Shown: positions 8,217 to 18,116, counted from the first letter of the stretch. The stretch is DNA of 64,000 nucleotides from Allobaileyella intestinalis (GCF_009695865.1 NZ_VUNB01000002.1:1-64000); one strand, 5' to 3'. Program-made: numbers and translations. The notes: a model not told the origin generated them from the sequence alone.

Positions 8217-9640
8217 TGAAGGCAGCGTTCCACACTCTGGGATGTAAGGTAAACCAGTATGAAACAGAAGCTATAAAGGAGAATTTTGCAGCCCGAGGAA
8301 CAGAGATAGTCGGAGAAGAAGACTGGGCTGACGTGTATGTAATCAACACATGCACCGTAACGAATATTGCTGACAGAAAGTCCAGACAGTATATCAGAAG
8401 AATGAAGAAGCTTAATCCGGACAGCCTCATGGTTGTTACAGGATGCTACGCTCAGGTGGGGGCAGAGGAACTTGAGAAGATGTCCGATGTGGACATGATT
8501 GTAGGCAACAACCTGAAATCATCTATCTGCCAGATGGTATTTGATGAACTGGACAGAAGACTGACTGGTGTAAATCCAGAAGATAATAAAGAATCTGCGG
8601 CTGGTATTGTTTCAAATAATGGTTTTGTACATAATGAAAACAGCAAAATTGAAGAAATATTAGACTACAGTAACCTGGATACATATGAGGATATGGGCCT
8701 GGTGACTTCAGGAGAATCGGAGATGTCCAGGGCTTACATAAAGATACAGGAGGGCTGCAACAAGTTCTGTTCATACTGCCTGATTCCATATGCCAGAGGG
8801 CAGATCAGAAGCCGTTCTGTTGATGCCATCGTAGAGGAAGCCTCCCAGTTGATCAGCAGAGGGTACAGGGAACTTATTCTCACGGGAATCAACACGGCTC
8901 TCTACGGAATGGAAGATGATTTCGAATTTGAGGCCAGAGATGATGAAGCTGGCCTCAGGGGAATAGAGGTGGCTATCAAGAGAGTAAATGAGCTGCCGGG
9001 AGATTTCAGAATAAGACTCAGCTCTCTTGAGCCAAACGTGGTAGATGTTGAACATGTGGAAAGACTGCTGAAATACAATAAGCTCTGCCACCACCTTCAT
9101 CTGGCACTTCAGAGTGGAAGTGATCACGTTCTGGATTTGATGCATAGAGACTATACGAGAGAGGAATTCCTGGACATTGTGAGAGCTCTGAGGGCTAAGG
9201 ATCCGCTGTTCGGAATTACCACAGATATAATTGCCGGATTTCCTGGAGAGACAGAGGAAGATTTTGAAGACACGCTGGATATGGTCAGGAGGGCTGAATT
9301 CGGCAAAGTTCACCCCTTCCGCTACTCTCCGAGGAAGGGGACAAAAGCTTTTTCCATGGGAGACACAGTTACGGGAGAGGTTAAGAACCGGAGAGCCCGG
9401 GAGCTGGGGAAAGCAGGTGAAGAGGCTGCCCGCAGATTCCATGAGAAGAACCTGGGTACTGTGGCAAGAGTTCTGGTTGAATCAATTGAGGATGGAATAG
9501 CCCAGGGATATTCAGCTAATTACATCAAAGTCCGTTTCAAGGCTGATGAACAGACGAAGCAAGGTGAGTTCCGTTCAGTCAGACTTGTGGAAATATATAA
9601 TGAGGGATGCCTGGGAGAGGCTACCGAAGAAGGGAGGTAA
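8216..9640 (+). CDS. mtaB: tRNA t6A37 methylthiotransferase MtaB
   Basis: MtaB is a radical-SAM enzyme that converts N6-threonylcarbamoyladenosine at tRNA position 37 to its 2-methylthio form. The N-terminal UPF0004 domain begins FHTLGCKVNQYE and carries three cluster cysteines (GCK, NTCT and TGCY). The radical-SAM motif CNKFCSYC lies at about 181-188, and a TRAM domain occupies about 410-470. The 474 residues include a poorly conserved stretch around 120-155. AAGAGG precedes the ATG. It is followed after 1 nt by the HIT gene, an arrangement that suggests one operon. TcdA, which modifies the same t6A base differently, is encoded elsewhere in the window (17.4 kb). Confidence 0.95.
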   Translation: MKAAFHTLGCKVNQYETEAIKENFAARGTEIVGEEDWADVYVINTCTVTNIADRKSRQYIRRMKKLNPDSLMVVTGCYAQVGAEELEKMSDVDMIVGNNLKSSICQMVFDELDRRLTGVNPEDNKESAAGIVSNNGFVHNENSKIEEILDYSNLDTYEDMGLVTSGESEMSRAYIKIQEGCNKFCSYCLIPYARGQIRSRSVDAIVEEASQLISRGYRELILTGINTALYGMEDDFEFEARDDEAGLRGIEVAIKRVNELPGDFRIRLSSLEPNVVDVEHVERLLKYNKLCHHLHLALQSGSDHVLDLMHRDYTREEFLDIVRALRAKDPLFGITTDIIAGFPGETEEDFEDTLDMVRRAEFGKVHPFRYSPRKGTKAFSMGDTVTGEVKNRRARELGKAGEEAARRFHEKNLGTVARVLVESIEDGIAQGYSANYIKVRFKADEQTKQGEFRSVRLVEIYNEGCLGEATEEGR

Positions 9641-9641
9641 C

Positions 9642-9983
9642 ATGGAAGACTGCATTTTCTGCAAACTGGCCAATGGAGAAATTCCTACAGATATGGTCTA
9701 TGAAGACGATCGGATTGCCTGCTTCAGGGACGCTGACCCTCAGGCTCCGGTCCATGTTCTCATGGTTCCAAAGAGGCATATTCCGTCACTGGATGACCTT
9801 ACGGAGGAAGACAGTGATCTGCTGGGTTATATGATGATCAAGATCAAGGACATTGCAGCCGGTGAAGGCCTGGAGAACGGCTACAGGGCGGTGATAAACT
9901 GCGGTGAAGACGGACAGCAGACCGTAAAACATCTGCATATTCACATTCTCGGCAAGAGAAAAATGACCTGGCCACCAGGCTAA
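9642..9983 (+). CDS. HIT family (HINT-like) purine nucleotide phosphoramidase
   Basis: The start at 9642 sits 6 nt behind GGGAGG and gives the usual length of 113 residues. It begins MEDCIFCKLANGEIP, a metal-binding CxxC-type N-terminus seen in bacterial HINT proteins. The histidine triad HLHIH lies near residue 100 and the C-terminal WPPG signature is intact. HINT enzymes hydrolyse AMP-lysine or aminoacyl-adenylate-type phosphoramidates in the cytoplasm. It is the last gene of the mtaB unit and is followed by a terminator. Confidence 0.95.
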   Translation: MEDCIFCKLANGEIPTDMVYEDDRIACFRDADPQAPVHVLMVPKRHIPSLDDLTEEDSDLLGYMMIKIKDIAAGEGLENGYRAVINCGEDGQQTVKHLHIHILGKRKMTWPPG

Positions 9984-10030
9984 AAATCAGCTTGTGAAAT
10001 CACTGGAATAAACTGAATTACAGAAAATGA

Positions 10031-10066
10031 AAAGGAGACTCTGGCCTGACCGGACCTCCTTTTTTA
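10031..10066 (+). terminator. Terminator after the HIT gene
   Basis: AAAGGAG (10031-10037) pairs with CTCCTTT (10056-10062), with a further CTGG/CCGG inner pairing, and a T-run follows. Confidence 0.85.
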
Positions 10067-10102
10067 GTGGAAATTGTACTGGAAAAGGAAAATTGAAAGA
10101 AC

Positions 10103-10135
10103 GATAAAAGAGTGATAAAAGAGTAACAAAAGAAT
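10103..10135 (+). repeat. Tandem 11-bp direct repeats upstream of the surface operon
   Basis: GATAAAAGAGT occurs twice back to back (10103-10113 and 10114-10124), followed by a third copy with 8 of 11 matches (10125-10135). The period is about one DNA turn, as in cooperative regulator sites. It may equally be a simple slippage repeat. Confidence 0.5.
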
Positions 10136-10379
10136 GACTGTTGGACAGTATTTCAGCCTTGGTTAAATATTAGTACAAGAATTTCCCCGGTAGAAAAATT
10201 TTAAGGCTAATACAGGATGAAATGGGTATATTATTACTCTGCATAAATAAATTTTTTCCGGTATCTGATGTTAAATGTGACATATGTTACAACTGATGAA
10301 GCAGATAACCGAGATAATATAGCAGAATACAGTAGAAGGTGTTCTGACCAATTCGTGATTTTGCCGAGGTACGAGAGAT

Positions 10380-12092
10380 ATGAAATCTGAGACAAGATGG
10401 AAGTTTAACGGAATATTGAGGACCATGGTAGCAGCTCTGATTCTGACCATGGTTTTGCCATTCTGGGGCCAGGGAAACAGCGGCTATTCCTTTGCCGGTG
10501 ATTCTGTGGGCTATAAGCTGGTTTTCATAGACAGCCAGACAGGAAGGACCATTGCAACGAAAGAGGGATCGGCTAAGCCAGGAGATAAGATCGGGCCTGA
10601 TCAGGAGATTCAGGTAAGAGATACATATTACGATAAATCTTCTGGCACCGACTATGATCTGGACACCAGTGCAGAAAACAGCCCTCTGGAAACCCGCATA
10701 TCTTCGGATAAAGATAAAAATGTTTTTACATATCACTATACGAAGCATGCTCAGAAGGCCGTTGAAATCACATTCAACTGCGTCACAAAAGACAACATGA
10801 AGGTTCTCAAATCAGAATCGAAGAAGGTTTCTCCAGAGAAGAAAGGGGAGTACACAGCTCCTGAAACGATTAAAGAAAACGGTAAAATCTACAAGGCGGC
10901 CGGCCAGAGAAAGATAAGCGTCGACTATAAGAACCTTGAGAAGACAGAATACAACATTCCTTATGTGGAGGCCTCTTCAGATAACAGTTATTTTGTACGG
11001 GTTAACTATGTTGCTGGCTCCAAGGTAGTTCAGTCTACAGGTTTCAACGTGGACAGAACGGACTATTATTTTGCAGCCCCAAGTATTTTCAGCCAGACAG
11101 ATGAGAATGGCAACAAGACTTACTATGAGTTTGCCGGCGATTCTGACCAGTCCAACATCATACACCACAAGGCAGGTTCTGATGTAAGAGAATACAATCT
11201 GAAGTACAAAGCTTTTGACAACAAGTCTGGATACACCTGGTACATACTGCTTTACGACGGCTCCACCAACACCACCATCGGTTAGAAGGAAGTAGGCGTA
11301 AAGCCGGGAGAGACAGCAACCTTCAAGCCAGAGGAAAATCTTACGATCGATGGCAAGAAGTTCAACCTCAGCAGCGCCTCTGATAAAGAACTGAAGCACG
11401 TATATGGTGAAAGAGACAGAGTAACCTATGTTTACTATGAGCCGGAAGGATGGAATCCTGAGAAGCACCCGACAACCATTACTGTAACGTACAGAAATCT
11501 GAAAGACGACAGCGTCATCGAAACCAGATCCATGACATGCAAGCCGGATCAGAAGCTTTCAATAAGCCTGCCTGACAAGCTGTCTAAAAACGGCCGCGAC
11601 TATGAACTGGCCGGCGGGCAGTCATCCACCATTGATCACAGCTATTACAGCCCGGTAACCAACTATACGGTTTACTACAGGGATGTTGAGGACACGAATC
11701 TTGCAGTGGAAGTCATCACTCAGGAAAGAAATGAAATAACCGTTGTTCAGGGCCCTGACAAAGTAACCATGATTCCGGGAACGGTCAGATACGTGGCTGT
11801 CAGCAGAAGCACAGGCACATCCAGAAATCTGGGAGCAACAGACAGCACGGGACGGAGCCTGGGGGTAACAGACCGGGGCAGCAGTTCAGGGGCCGGAAAG
11901 AACGATCAGGCCATGGACGGAGTAAAGGCTGATGAAATCAAGACCCCAAAGGGAAATATTGATCTGAAGAAAAACAGCGGCATGTCCACAGCGGCAATTG
12001 CCGGAGCTGCAGTACTGGTAATTGCGGCAATTGGAGCATTCGTATTTATGATGATGAGAAGGCGTAACAGGAAGGGAAGTGAGAAGGACTGA
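10380..12092 (+). pseudogene. MucBP-like repeat surface protein interrupted by an in-frame amber codon
   Basis: One continuous frame runs from ATG 10380 to TGA 12092 except for a TAG at 11283-11285, leaving a 301-residue N-terminal part and 268 further codons. A signal peptide (about 1-39) is followed by about five copies of a 75-100-residue MucBP-like module (pattern Y-x-L-x-F-x-D-x(2)-TG in the first). The fourth contains the stop, at a position where other copies carry polar residues. A GTG/ATG restart is possible but lacks a signal peptide. The C-terminus has a membrane helix and the basic tail MMRRRNRKG but no LPXTG-like motif. The upstream part alone would be secreted without an anchor. 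The TGA overlaps the next ATG (TGATG), so the operon structure is preserved. Confidence 0.75.
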
Positions 12093-15000
12093 TGAAGGGC
12101 TTTAAGAACAAAGTTGTTATGAAAAAATGGTTTGCCCTCTTCGTTTCTGTTGCGATGGTAGTTACAGGGTCCGTTGCGGCCCTGGGAGGCGGCCTGAAGG
12201 CAGAAACAGGTAATGGCAGCACAGGAGAAACAAATGGACCTGCCGGTTCAGAAACCTTCTCCTCAATTCTGGGGGATGCAGTTGACTTTGGTATCGTAAC
12301 AGGAGATTTTGACCAGTCCTGGGGCGATGCAGAAACCAATGTGGCTGCAAAAACAGCAAAGTGCGCTACTCAGACAGGAAACGACCTGACCAACAAGGTG
12401 CAGCAGACCTTCATTATCGGGCAGGTAAACGATGTATTCAAGATCAAAGGCCAGGGAGATGGAACAAAGGTCTGGACAACTGAAGAAGACAAAGACAAGA
12501 TCCAGGCAACAGGCAGTGAGAAGGTTGATATTGACACCAGTCTCACAAGAGATCAGCTGAACCAGACAGTCCAGGCCATGCTGGACTATACAAACAGGCA
12601 GTCTGCTTTGCTTGCCGGTAAACAGTCCAATGCATCCATAGAAGAGGATGGCCCATACACCCAGAAGTACAAAGTCGATCTGAAAGGCAGAGGGGCAGGT
12701 ACGTATTATGTGAATCTGGACAAGGAAACTTATCAGAGGATTGCAGGCGAGCCTGACAAGCTTCATATTTACAAGGACGCAGACCAGACTCTGGTGTTCA
12801 ACGTTAATGCAGAGGGAGATCTGGGAATTCAGAAGTACTCCGTAAATGGCAAGGGCTCAGACTCCTACCTGAACGTCAGAAACCTGTCTGAAGATGATCA
12901 GAAAGTGCCTTGCACTATTGTCTGGAACTTCAGAAATGCGTCATCAGTCGCATTGAACGGTTCTGTAACAGGCCTGATACTGGCACCAGTTGGCACAGTA
13001 TCTACAAATGCCACAGGTTCCGGATGGATCGTATCACAGAAGGTGGTAATAAACAGCGGAGAGTGGCACAACGTATACCAGGAGGTAAAAAAACCTGATA
13101 TTCCATCAAAGCCAAGTGAAGAGGAAACAGAAGAAATCACTCCAGCATCTGTTACTCTGAAGGCGGGCAAAACTATTGACGGCAAACCTTCTACACAGGA
13201 CGGATTTACTTTTTCACTTAAAGAAAAATCCGGCAGCAGCTGGAATGATGTGAGCACTGCAGAGAACAAAGGTTCCAGCGTAACATTCCCTGAAATCGTC
13301 TACAATGACAAGAATTTCAAGGCAGACAAAGAGGGCGGAGACGTTCAGACTCACATATACAAGATTTCCGAGGCTCAGGGCGAAAGAGATTTTGACGGAA
13401 ACAAGTACAAGGCTGATTCCGGCAATTACTATGCAAAGGTAGTTGTAAAGAAGACATCCATAAAGGATGAGGAGCATCACAAGAAGACAACAGCATTCAC
13501 TGCAGGAAAGCCTGAATATTTCAGTGATAAAGACTGCACAAAGAAGTTGGACGAAGACAAGGTTGTGTTCAACAACAAGACTGTGGAGTACACAAATCAA
13601 GAAGAGGATGCTTCTGCAGTGCTGAAAGCCGAGAAGACCATTGATGGCAAGGCTTCATCAGAAAGCGGATTCCAGTTTGCTCTTAAGGAAAAATCTGGAG
13701 ATCAGTGGAAGGATGTAAGCACCAGCGAGAATAAGGACTGGGAGATCAAGTTCCCGGCCCTGGAGTACAAGAACAGTAAATTCACCCCTGATAAAGAGGG
13801 TGGAAATACCCAGACTCACATCTACCAGATCAGCGAGACAAAGGGAAGCACAGACGAGAACGGAAACAAGTACGTAGCCGATCAGTCTAAATACTACGCA
13901 AAAGTTGTAGTAACAAAGACCGTCACAAAGGACGATGATAAGAAGGTAAAACTCACAGCACTCAAGGCATCTGCTCCTGAATACTTCAAGGATGAGAGAT
14001 GCACTGATCCTGCAGACAAACCTGTATTCAACAACATGAAGGCTGTTGCAGTTCGTCTCAGCGGAACCAAGGCCCTTAAGAACGGTGATCTTGGCGGAGC
14101 AACAGGTAAGTTCAGATTCTTCCTTAAGGACAGCAACGGAAGGGTCATAGATACAGCAAAGAATAACAGCCAGGGCAAGTTCTATTTCGGCAACCTGTAT
14201 TTCGACAAGGAAGGAACATACAAATACACTGTTTCTGAGGAAAACAAGGGCCTGAACGTTGGCGGAGTTAAATACGACAGTGAAGACAGAATGGTCACCA
14301 TTGTTGTTACGAAAGACAAGAGCAAGTACAGCGCCACTGTAAGCGGCGGAGACAGCCTGAACTTCACCAACCAGCAGATGACCAGCGTAAGTGTGAAGAA
14401 GGTCTGGGACGATAACAACAATGCAGCCGGCGTAAGACCAGATTCAGTAACTGTAGACCTGATGGCTGACGGAAAGAAGGAAGCCGCAGTAGTTCTGAGC
14501 AGCGAGAACGGATGGCAGGGACAGTTCACAAACCTGCCGGTTAACGACAGCCACGGAAACATTGTATATTCCGTTAAGGAAGAAAAAGGAAACAGCAGTC
14601 AGCAGTCCCTTTACAAGAGTTCCGTAACAGAAGATCAGAGCACTGCTGCAGGCAAATCATTCACCGTTACCAACACCTATAAGCCTGGTCCGGTGAACAT
14701 CAAGGCAGTAAAGGTATTAAGAAACGGTACCCTCAAGGCCGATGAGTTTGCCTTTGACCTGTACAGGGCAGACGAAAACGGAAATCCTTCAGGGAAGCCG
14801 GTAGCTACTGCAAAGAACGGCGAAAACGGAAATATTGTTTTCACTGAGGTTCCGTTTAACAGCGAGGGATACGTCCTTAAGGAGAGACAGGGCAAGGATG
14901 AACAGACCAGCTACGACACCAGCAACAAGGTCATTCACATTGATGCATCAGGAAAGCAGCTGGATTACCCTGAGATAACCAACGTATATCATCCTGTTAC

Positions 15001-16453
15001 CCTGAAAGTCCGCAAGACTTCAAAGGACACCAGCAATGGAGTTGAGGGCCTGTATAATGCAACCTATGCACTCCACAGGATAGATAAAAATGGAGCTGAT
15101 GTAGTAGCAGGTATTCAGAACTCAGACAAGAACGGATATATGTACTTCGGCAACATCCAGCCGGGATACATTTACTACTTCAAAGAGGTGGCAGCACCAG
15201 GAGGCCACACAGTAGATCCTCTGGATTCCAAATACTTCAAGGTGGAGTGGAATGGAAACATTGATCCGGAACATCCGGAGAAATCAGTGGCAATAATTCC
15301 ATGTGACAAGAACGGCAATCCTACGGGCGAAGATGCAAAGGCTTACGATGTCAGCAAAGACGAAGGTACAGTGCTTGTAAGAGACGACAGATCCACCATT
15401 GATACAGATGATTACCAGTATTCATGGGATGGCGGAGACCTGGTTGCAGTTGCAAACACCTCTGTTCAGGGAGCTCTTCCTGAGGATGCTGAAATGAAAG
15501 TAACGCCTCTGGACAAGGGCAGCAAGGAATACGCTGACGCAGAGAAGGCCATCAGCAAAAACGGAACAGAGACAGGTGAACCTGTACTCTTCGACGTATC
15601 TTTCTATAACAAAGACGGAAAGAAGATCGAGCCAGAAGCAGGAACTGTAGATGTGACAATTCAGTACAAAGAGGGCACATCTGGTTCAAAGCTTGAGGCA
15701 GATTCAGTGAAACTGGTTCACATCAATGGAAACAAGGCTGATTTTATCAGCGGTACTGTATCAAGCCAGAACGGCAGACTGGTAGAGACAAGCTTCACCA
15801 GCAGCACCTTCTCCACCTTCGGCATAGTGGGCGTCAAGAATATGAACGCAGCAGAAACTGACGGCTATAATGTGACTGCTCAGGGAGTAGCTGACCGTAC
15901 TACCGACCTTAAGGTCAATAAGATGGCTGCTGATGGCAGTCCTCTAGAGGGCGCCCAGTTTGATATCTGTGATGTAAAGACCGGAGATGTAATAGGAACC
16001 TGGACTACCGGAAAAGACGGTAATGAAGAAATTCACAAAACACTGAACGTAAATACACAGTACCGCCTCAGGGAAACAGCCGCTCCTGAAGGCTACAGCA
16101 AAATTGACGATGTGATCTTCACCATTGACGATTATGGCAACATCAAGGTTGAATCCAAAGCCACCTCAGGAGGAAAGGTAACTACAGGAAAAACACAGAC
16201 CGGAGATGCAGATGTAGCTGAACTGAATATTTACGACGCTAAGCTTACTGCAACAAAGTGGGTTGTGAACAAGAAGACCATCAAAAAGAGCAGAGAGCTC
16301 ACAAAGACTGAACCTGACAAGGTGATCACTGTTTCATCTGCAGTTCAGACAGGTGATGAATTCAACGCAGTTCCACTGGTAATCCTTATGGCCGCAGCAG
16401 CTGCAGGACTGGCAGCAGTTATGGTTCTTAGGAAGAGGACATCCGAAAAATAG
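12092..16453 (+). CDS. Large multidomain adhesin/pilin with choice-of-anchor A and FctA-type isopeptide domains
   Basis: This 1453-residue protein has, in order: a signal peptide (1-38) and a choice-of-anchor A domain (about 55-340); three pilin isopeptide (FctA/Spy0128-like) domains (about 352-500, 507-650 and 652-762), the first two clear tandem duplicates; a Cna-B domain (764-863); a fourth FctA-like domain (867-965); a SpaA-like domain (969-1053); an uncharacterised beta-rich domain (1107-1243); and a last SpaA-like domain (1270-1372). The C-terminus carries VQTGDE, a hydrophobic helix and RKRTSEK, a QTGD-type sortase signal. It is presumably covalently attached to peptidoglycan or polymerised into a pilus. 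No sortase gene is in the window. The start overlaps the preceding stop. Confidence 0.85.
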   Translation: MKGFKNKVVMKKWFALFVSVAMVVTGSVAALGGGLKAETGNGSTGETNGPAGSETFSSILGDAVDFGIVTGDFDQSWGDAETNVAAKTAKCATQTGNDLTNKVQQTFIIGQVNDVFKIKGQGDGTKVWTTEEDKDKIQATGSEKVDIDTSLTRDQLNQTVQAMLDYTNRQSALLAGKQSNASIEEDGPYTQKYKVDLKGRGAGTYYVNLDKETYQRIAGEPDKLHIYKDADQTLVFNVNAEGDLGIQKYSVNGKGSDSYLNVRNLSEDDQKVPCTIVWNFRNASSVALNGSVTGLILAPVGTVSTNATGSGWIVSQKVVINSGEWHNVYQEVKKPDIPSKPSEEETEEITPASVTLKAGKTIDGKPSTQDGFTFSLKEKSGSSWNDVSTAENKGSSVTFPEIVYNDKNFKADKEGGDVQTHIYKISEAQGERDFDGNKYKADSGNYYAKVVVKKTSIKDEEHHKKTTAFTAGKPEYFSDKDCTKKLDEDKVVFNNKTVEYTNQEEDASAVLKAEKTIDGKASSESGFQFALKEKSGDQWKDVSTSENKDWEIKFPALEYKNSKFTPDKEGGNTQTHIYQISETKGSTDENGNKYVADQSKYYAKVVVTKTVTKDDDKKVKLTALKASAPEYFKDERCTDPADKPVFNNMKAVAVRLSGTKALKNGDLGGATGKFRFFLKDSNGRVIDTAKNNSQGKFYFGNLYFDKEGTYKYTVSEENKGLNVGGVKYDSEDRMVTIVVTKDKSKYSATVSGGDSLNFTNQQMTSVSVKKVWDDNNNAAGVRPDSVTVDLMADGKKEAAVVLSSENGWQGQFTNLPVNDSHGNIVYSVKEEKGNSSQQSLYKSSVTEDQSTAAGKSFTVTNTYKPGPVNIKAVKVLRNGTLKADEFAFDLYRADENGNPSGKPVATAKNGENGNIVFTEVPFNSEGYVLKERQGKDEQTSYDTSNKVIHIDASGKQLDYPEITNVYHPVTLKVRKTSKDTSNGVEGLYNATYALHRIDKNGADVVAGIQNSDKNGYMYFGNIQPGYIYYFKEVAAPGGHTVDPLDSKYFKVEWNGNIDPEHPEKSVAIIPCDKNGNPTGEDAKAYDVSKDEGTVLVRDDRSTIDTDDYQYSWDGGDLVAVANTSVQGALPEDAEMKVTPLDKGSKEYADAEKAISKNGTETGEPVLFDVSFYNKDGKKIEPEAGTVDVTIQYKEGTSGSKLEADSVKLVHINGNKADFISGTVSSQNGRLVETSFTSSTFSTFGIVGVKNMNAAETDGYNVTAQGVADRTTDLKVNKMAADGSPLEGAQFDICDVKTGDVIGTWTTGKDGNEEIHKTLNVNTQYRLRETAAPEGYSKIDDVIFTIDDYGNIKVESKATSGGKVTTGKTQTGDADVAELNIYDAKLTATKWVVNKKTIKKSRELTKTEPDKVITVSSAVQTGDEFNAVPLVILMAAAAAGLAAVMVLRKRTSEK

Positions 16454-16476
16454 TTGAGAATAACTATTGATTCCAG

Positions 16477-16514
16477 AAAAGCTCATCCTTCAGACAGGGA
16501 TGGGCTTTTCTTGT
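16477..16514 (+). terminator. Terminator of the surface-protein operon
   Basis: A 12-bp stem (AAAAGCTCATCC with GGATGGGCTTTT, one G-T pair; 16477-16488 and 16498-16509) is followed by a pyrimidine-rich tail. Confidence 0.88.
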
Positions 16515-16587
16515 GTGTTTTGAGTATCAGATTTATGATGTTTCTGTACAAATGAAGAGAATAATTCTTAATAATTGCAGGTTTATA

Positions 16588-16596
16588 TGGTAGAAT
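16588..16596 (+). promoter_or_regulatory. Extended -10 promoter of the membrane-protein gene
   Basis: TGG-TAGAAT (TG at the extended -10 position) lies about 45 nt before the gene at 16641. The -35 region is weak. Confidence 0.5.
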
Positions 16597-16640
16597 TTAT
16601 GCTGTTATGAAGGGCTTTTTGATAAAAACAAGAGAATACT

Positions 16641-17291
16641 ATGAAGAAAACTAAAGAAGAACTTATGGAACTGGCCATGGAGCCTCCTGAAGACCAGGAT
16701 GTATATTACTGCAACCTGCCTTATATGAAAGAATATTCTGTTAACTGGACAGAGTCCCACCCCGCATGGAAGAAGATGAGAATTATGATATTTCTTTCAT
16801 TCGGCGTTTCTGCAATCCTTATATGGCAGGGGCTGCAGCACACGGGCACGGAACCTGGCTGGAAAGGGCAGTTCCCCCTTCACCTGTCAATCTGGGTATC
16901 TGCAGCCATCATCTACCTTGTAACACGTTTTATATACAACATCTGCAAGCCTCCTTTTAAGAGCATCCACAACGTGAGAGTGCAGATGTCTGACGACGGA
17001 TTCCATTATATTTACCAGATAGGAATGCACCTGAACTCCTATTTCATCGCCGATGAAAACATTGAAGAAATGATTTTCGACGAGGAAGCCCATGTATTAT
17101 ATATACGTGGAAAAGCTCAGCAGGTAAGAATCCGGAAGAACAGCGCAGTTGAAGAAGAGCTGGACTGTTTGTATGCCCTGATGCCCTACGACAAATACGA
17201 TGTTCAGGACATCCTTGATCCTTACGGAGACAAGGTGAAATACAGCCCGGGAACCCTGAGAGGCAAATATATCAGGGAAGACGCCCGCTGA
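16641..17291 (+). CDS. Uncharacterised two-helix membrane protein
   Basis: This 216-residue protein has a cytoplasmic N-terminus of about 45 residues. Two hydrophobic segments follow (about 47-66 and 80-100), then a soluble C-terminal domain of about 110 residues with alternating beta-strand patterns (VRVQMSDDGFHYIYQIG, VLYIRGKAQQVRIRK). The layout recalls small PH-like/YcxB-type membrane proteins, but I cannot assign it to a family. It ends 99 nt before tcdA and may be cotranscribed with it. Confidence 0.7.
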   Translation: MKKTKEELMELAMEPPEDQDVYYCNLPYMKEYSVNWTESHPAWKKMRIMIFLSFGVSAILIWQGLQHTGTEPGWKGQFPLHLSIWVSAAIIYLVTRFIYNICKPPFKSIHNVRVQMSDDGFHYIYQIGMHLNSYFIADENIEEMIFDEEAHVLYIRGKAQQVRIRKNSAVEEELDCLYALMPYDKYDVQDILDPYGDKVKYSPGTLRGKYIREDAR

Positions 17292-17390
17292 TCAGTGCCA
17301 GTACATACAAAACGGAGGCCGAAAGCACCGGATAAATATAAAACTAATTTTACGAAAGGTCACCATACAAAGGAGATGACAGAAAACAAC

Positions 17391-18116
17391 ATGACAGACA
17401 CTGAGAGGGAGCAGCTCCAGCGAACAGAAATGCTCATCGGTCAGGAGGGCCTGGAAAAATTAAGGAACGCCAGGGTGGCAGTTTTCGGAGTAGGCGGAGT
17501 AGGCGGTTTCGCCGTGGAAGCTCTTGCCAGATCGGGAATCGGCGCCCTGGAACTGATCGACAAAGACACAGTAAGCCTTTCCAACCTGAACAGGCAGATC
17601 ATAGCCACCAGAGACACCATCGGCAGAGATAAGGTAGATGTGGCCGCAGAAAGAGTCCGGTCTATCGATCCGTCAATCCGGGTAACCGGCCGCAAATGTT
17701 TCTACCTGCCTGACACAGCAGATCAGTTTGATTTTTCCAGCTACGACTACATCATAGATGCGGTGGACACAGTTAAGGCAAAAATTGAGATCATCGTCAG
17801 AGCCACGAAAACGGGAGTGCCTGTAATAAGCAGCATGGGAGCAGGGAACAAGCTTGACCCCACTGAGTTCAGAGTTTCGGATATCTACAAGACATCCATG
17901 GATCCTCTGGCCAAGGTGCTGCGGAAAGAACTGCGTAAGAGAGGCGTCAAAAGCCTGAAGGTAGTCTATTCACCGGAAAAGCCTCTTACTCCGGGAAAGT
18001 CGGAGGAGGAGCTGGCACCAGGAAAGAGAACTACGCCGGGGAGCATCGCCTTCGTCCCTTCAGTTGCGGGGCTGATTATAGCCGGCCAGGTTATCAGAGA
18101 TATTGCCGGTGTTTAG
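17391..18116 (+). CDS. tcdA: tRNA threonylcarbamoyladenosine dehydratase TcdA (YgdL/CsdL-like)
   Basis: This is an E1-like ThiF/HesA-family enzyme that uses ATP to cyclise t6A37 in tRNA to ct6A. The nucleotide-binding glycine loop is AVFGVGGVGGFAVE, followed by LIDKDTVSLSNLNRQ, characteristic of TcdA. The C-terminal TTPGSIAFVPSVAGL segment is also typical. From the ATG at 17391 it has 241 residues, a normal length; upstream ATG 17376 is directly adjacent to AGGAG and a GTG at 17295 has no ribosome binding site, so the exact start is uncertain. An insert at about 200-220 (PEKPLTPGKSEEELAPGK) is low in complexity. Confidence 0.92.
   Translation: MTDTEREQLQRTEMLIGQEGLEKLRNARVAVFGVGGVGGFAVEALARSGIGALELIDKDTVSLSNLNRQIIATRDTIGRDKVDVAAERVRSIDPSIRVTGRKCFYLPDTADQFDFSSYDYIIDAVDTVKAKIEIIVRATKTGVPVISSMGAGNKLDPTEFRVSDIYKTSMDPLAKVLRKELRKRGVKSLKVVYSPEKPLTPGKSEEELAPGKRTTPGSIAFVPSVAGLIIAGQVIRDIAGV

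Larger units (their letters stand above)
9984..10379. other. Intergenic region before the surface-protein operon
   Basis: This 396-bp gap holds the terminator of the HIT gene (10031-10066) and a tandem 11-bp direct repeat (10103-10135). The rest is an AT-rich stretch of about 240 bp that should contain the operon promoter. TATATTATTA-like sequences near 10230 could serve as -10 elements, but no pair with a good -35 box stood out. Confidence 0.5.

Noticed and set aside
11283-11285. Pyrrolysine or reassigned TAG
   Set aside because: TAG is the normal stop of many genes here (for example the adhesin, tcdA, the Na/Pi transporter, nhaC, hisD, hisH, hydF, cdaR and glmS), and the gene is not a methylamine methyltransferase.
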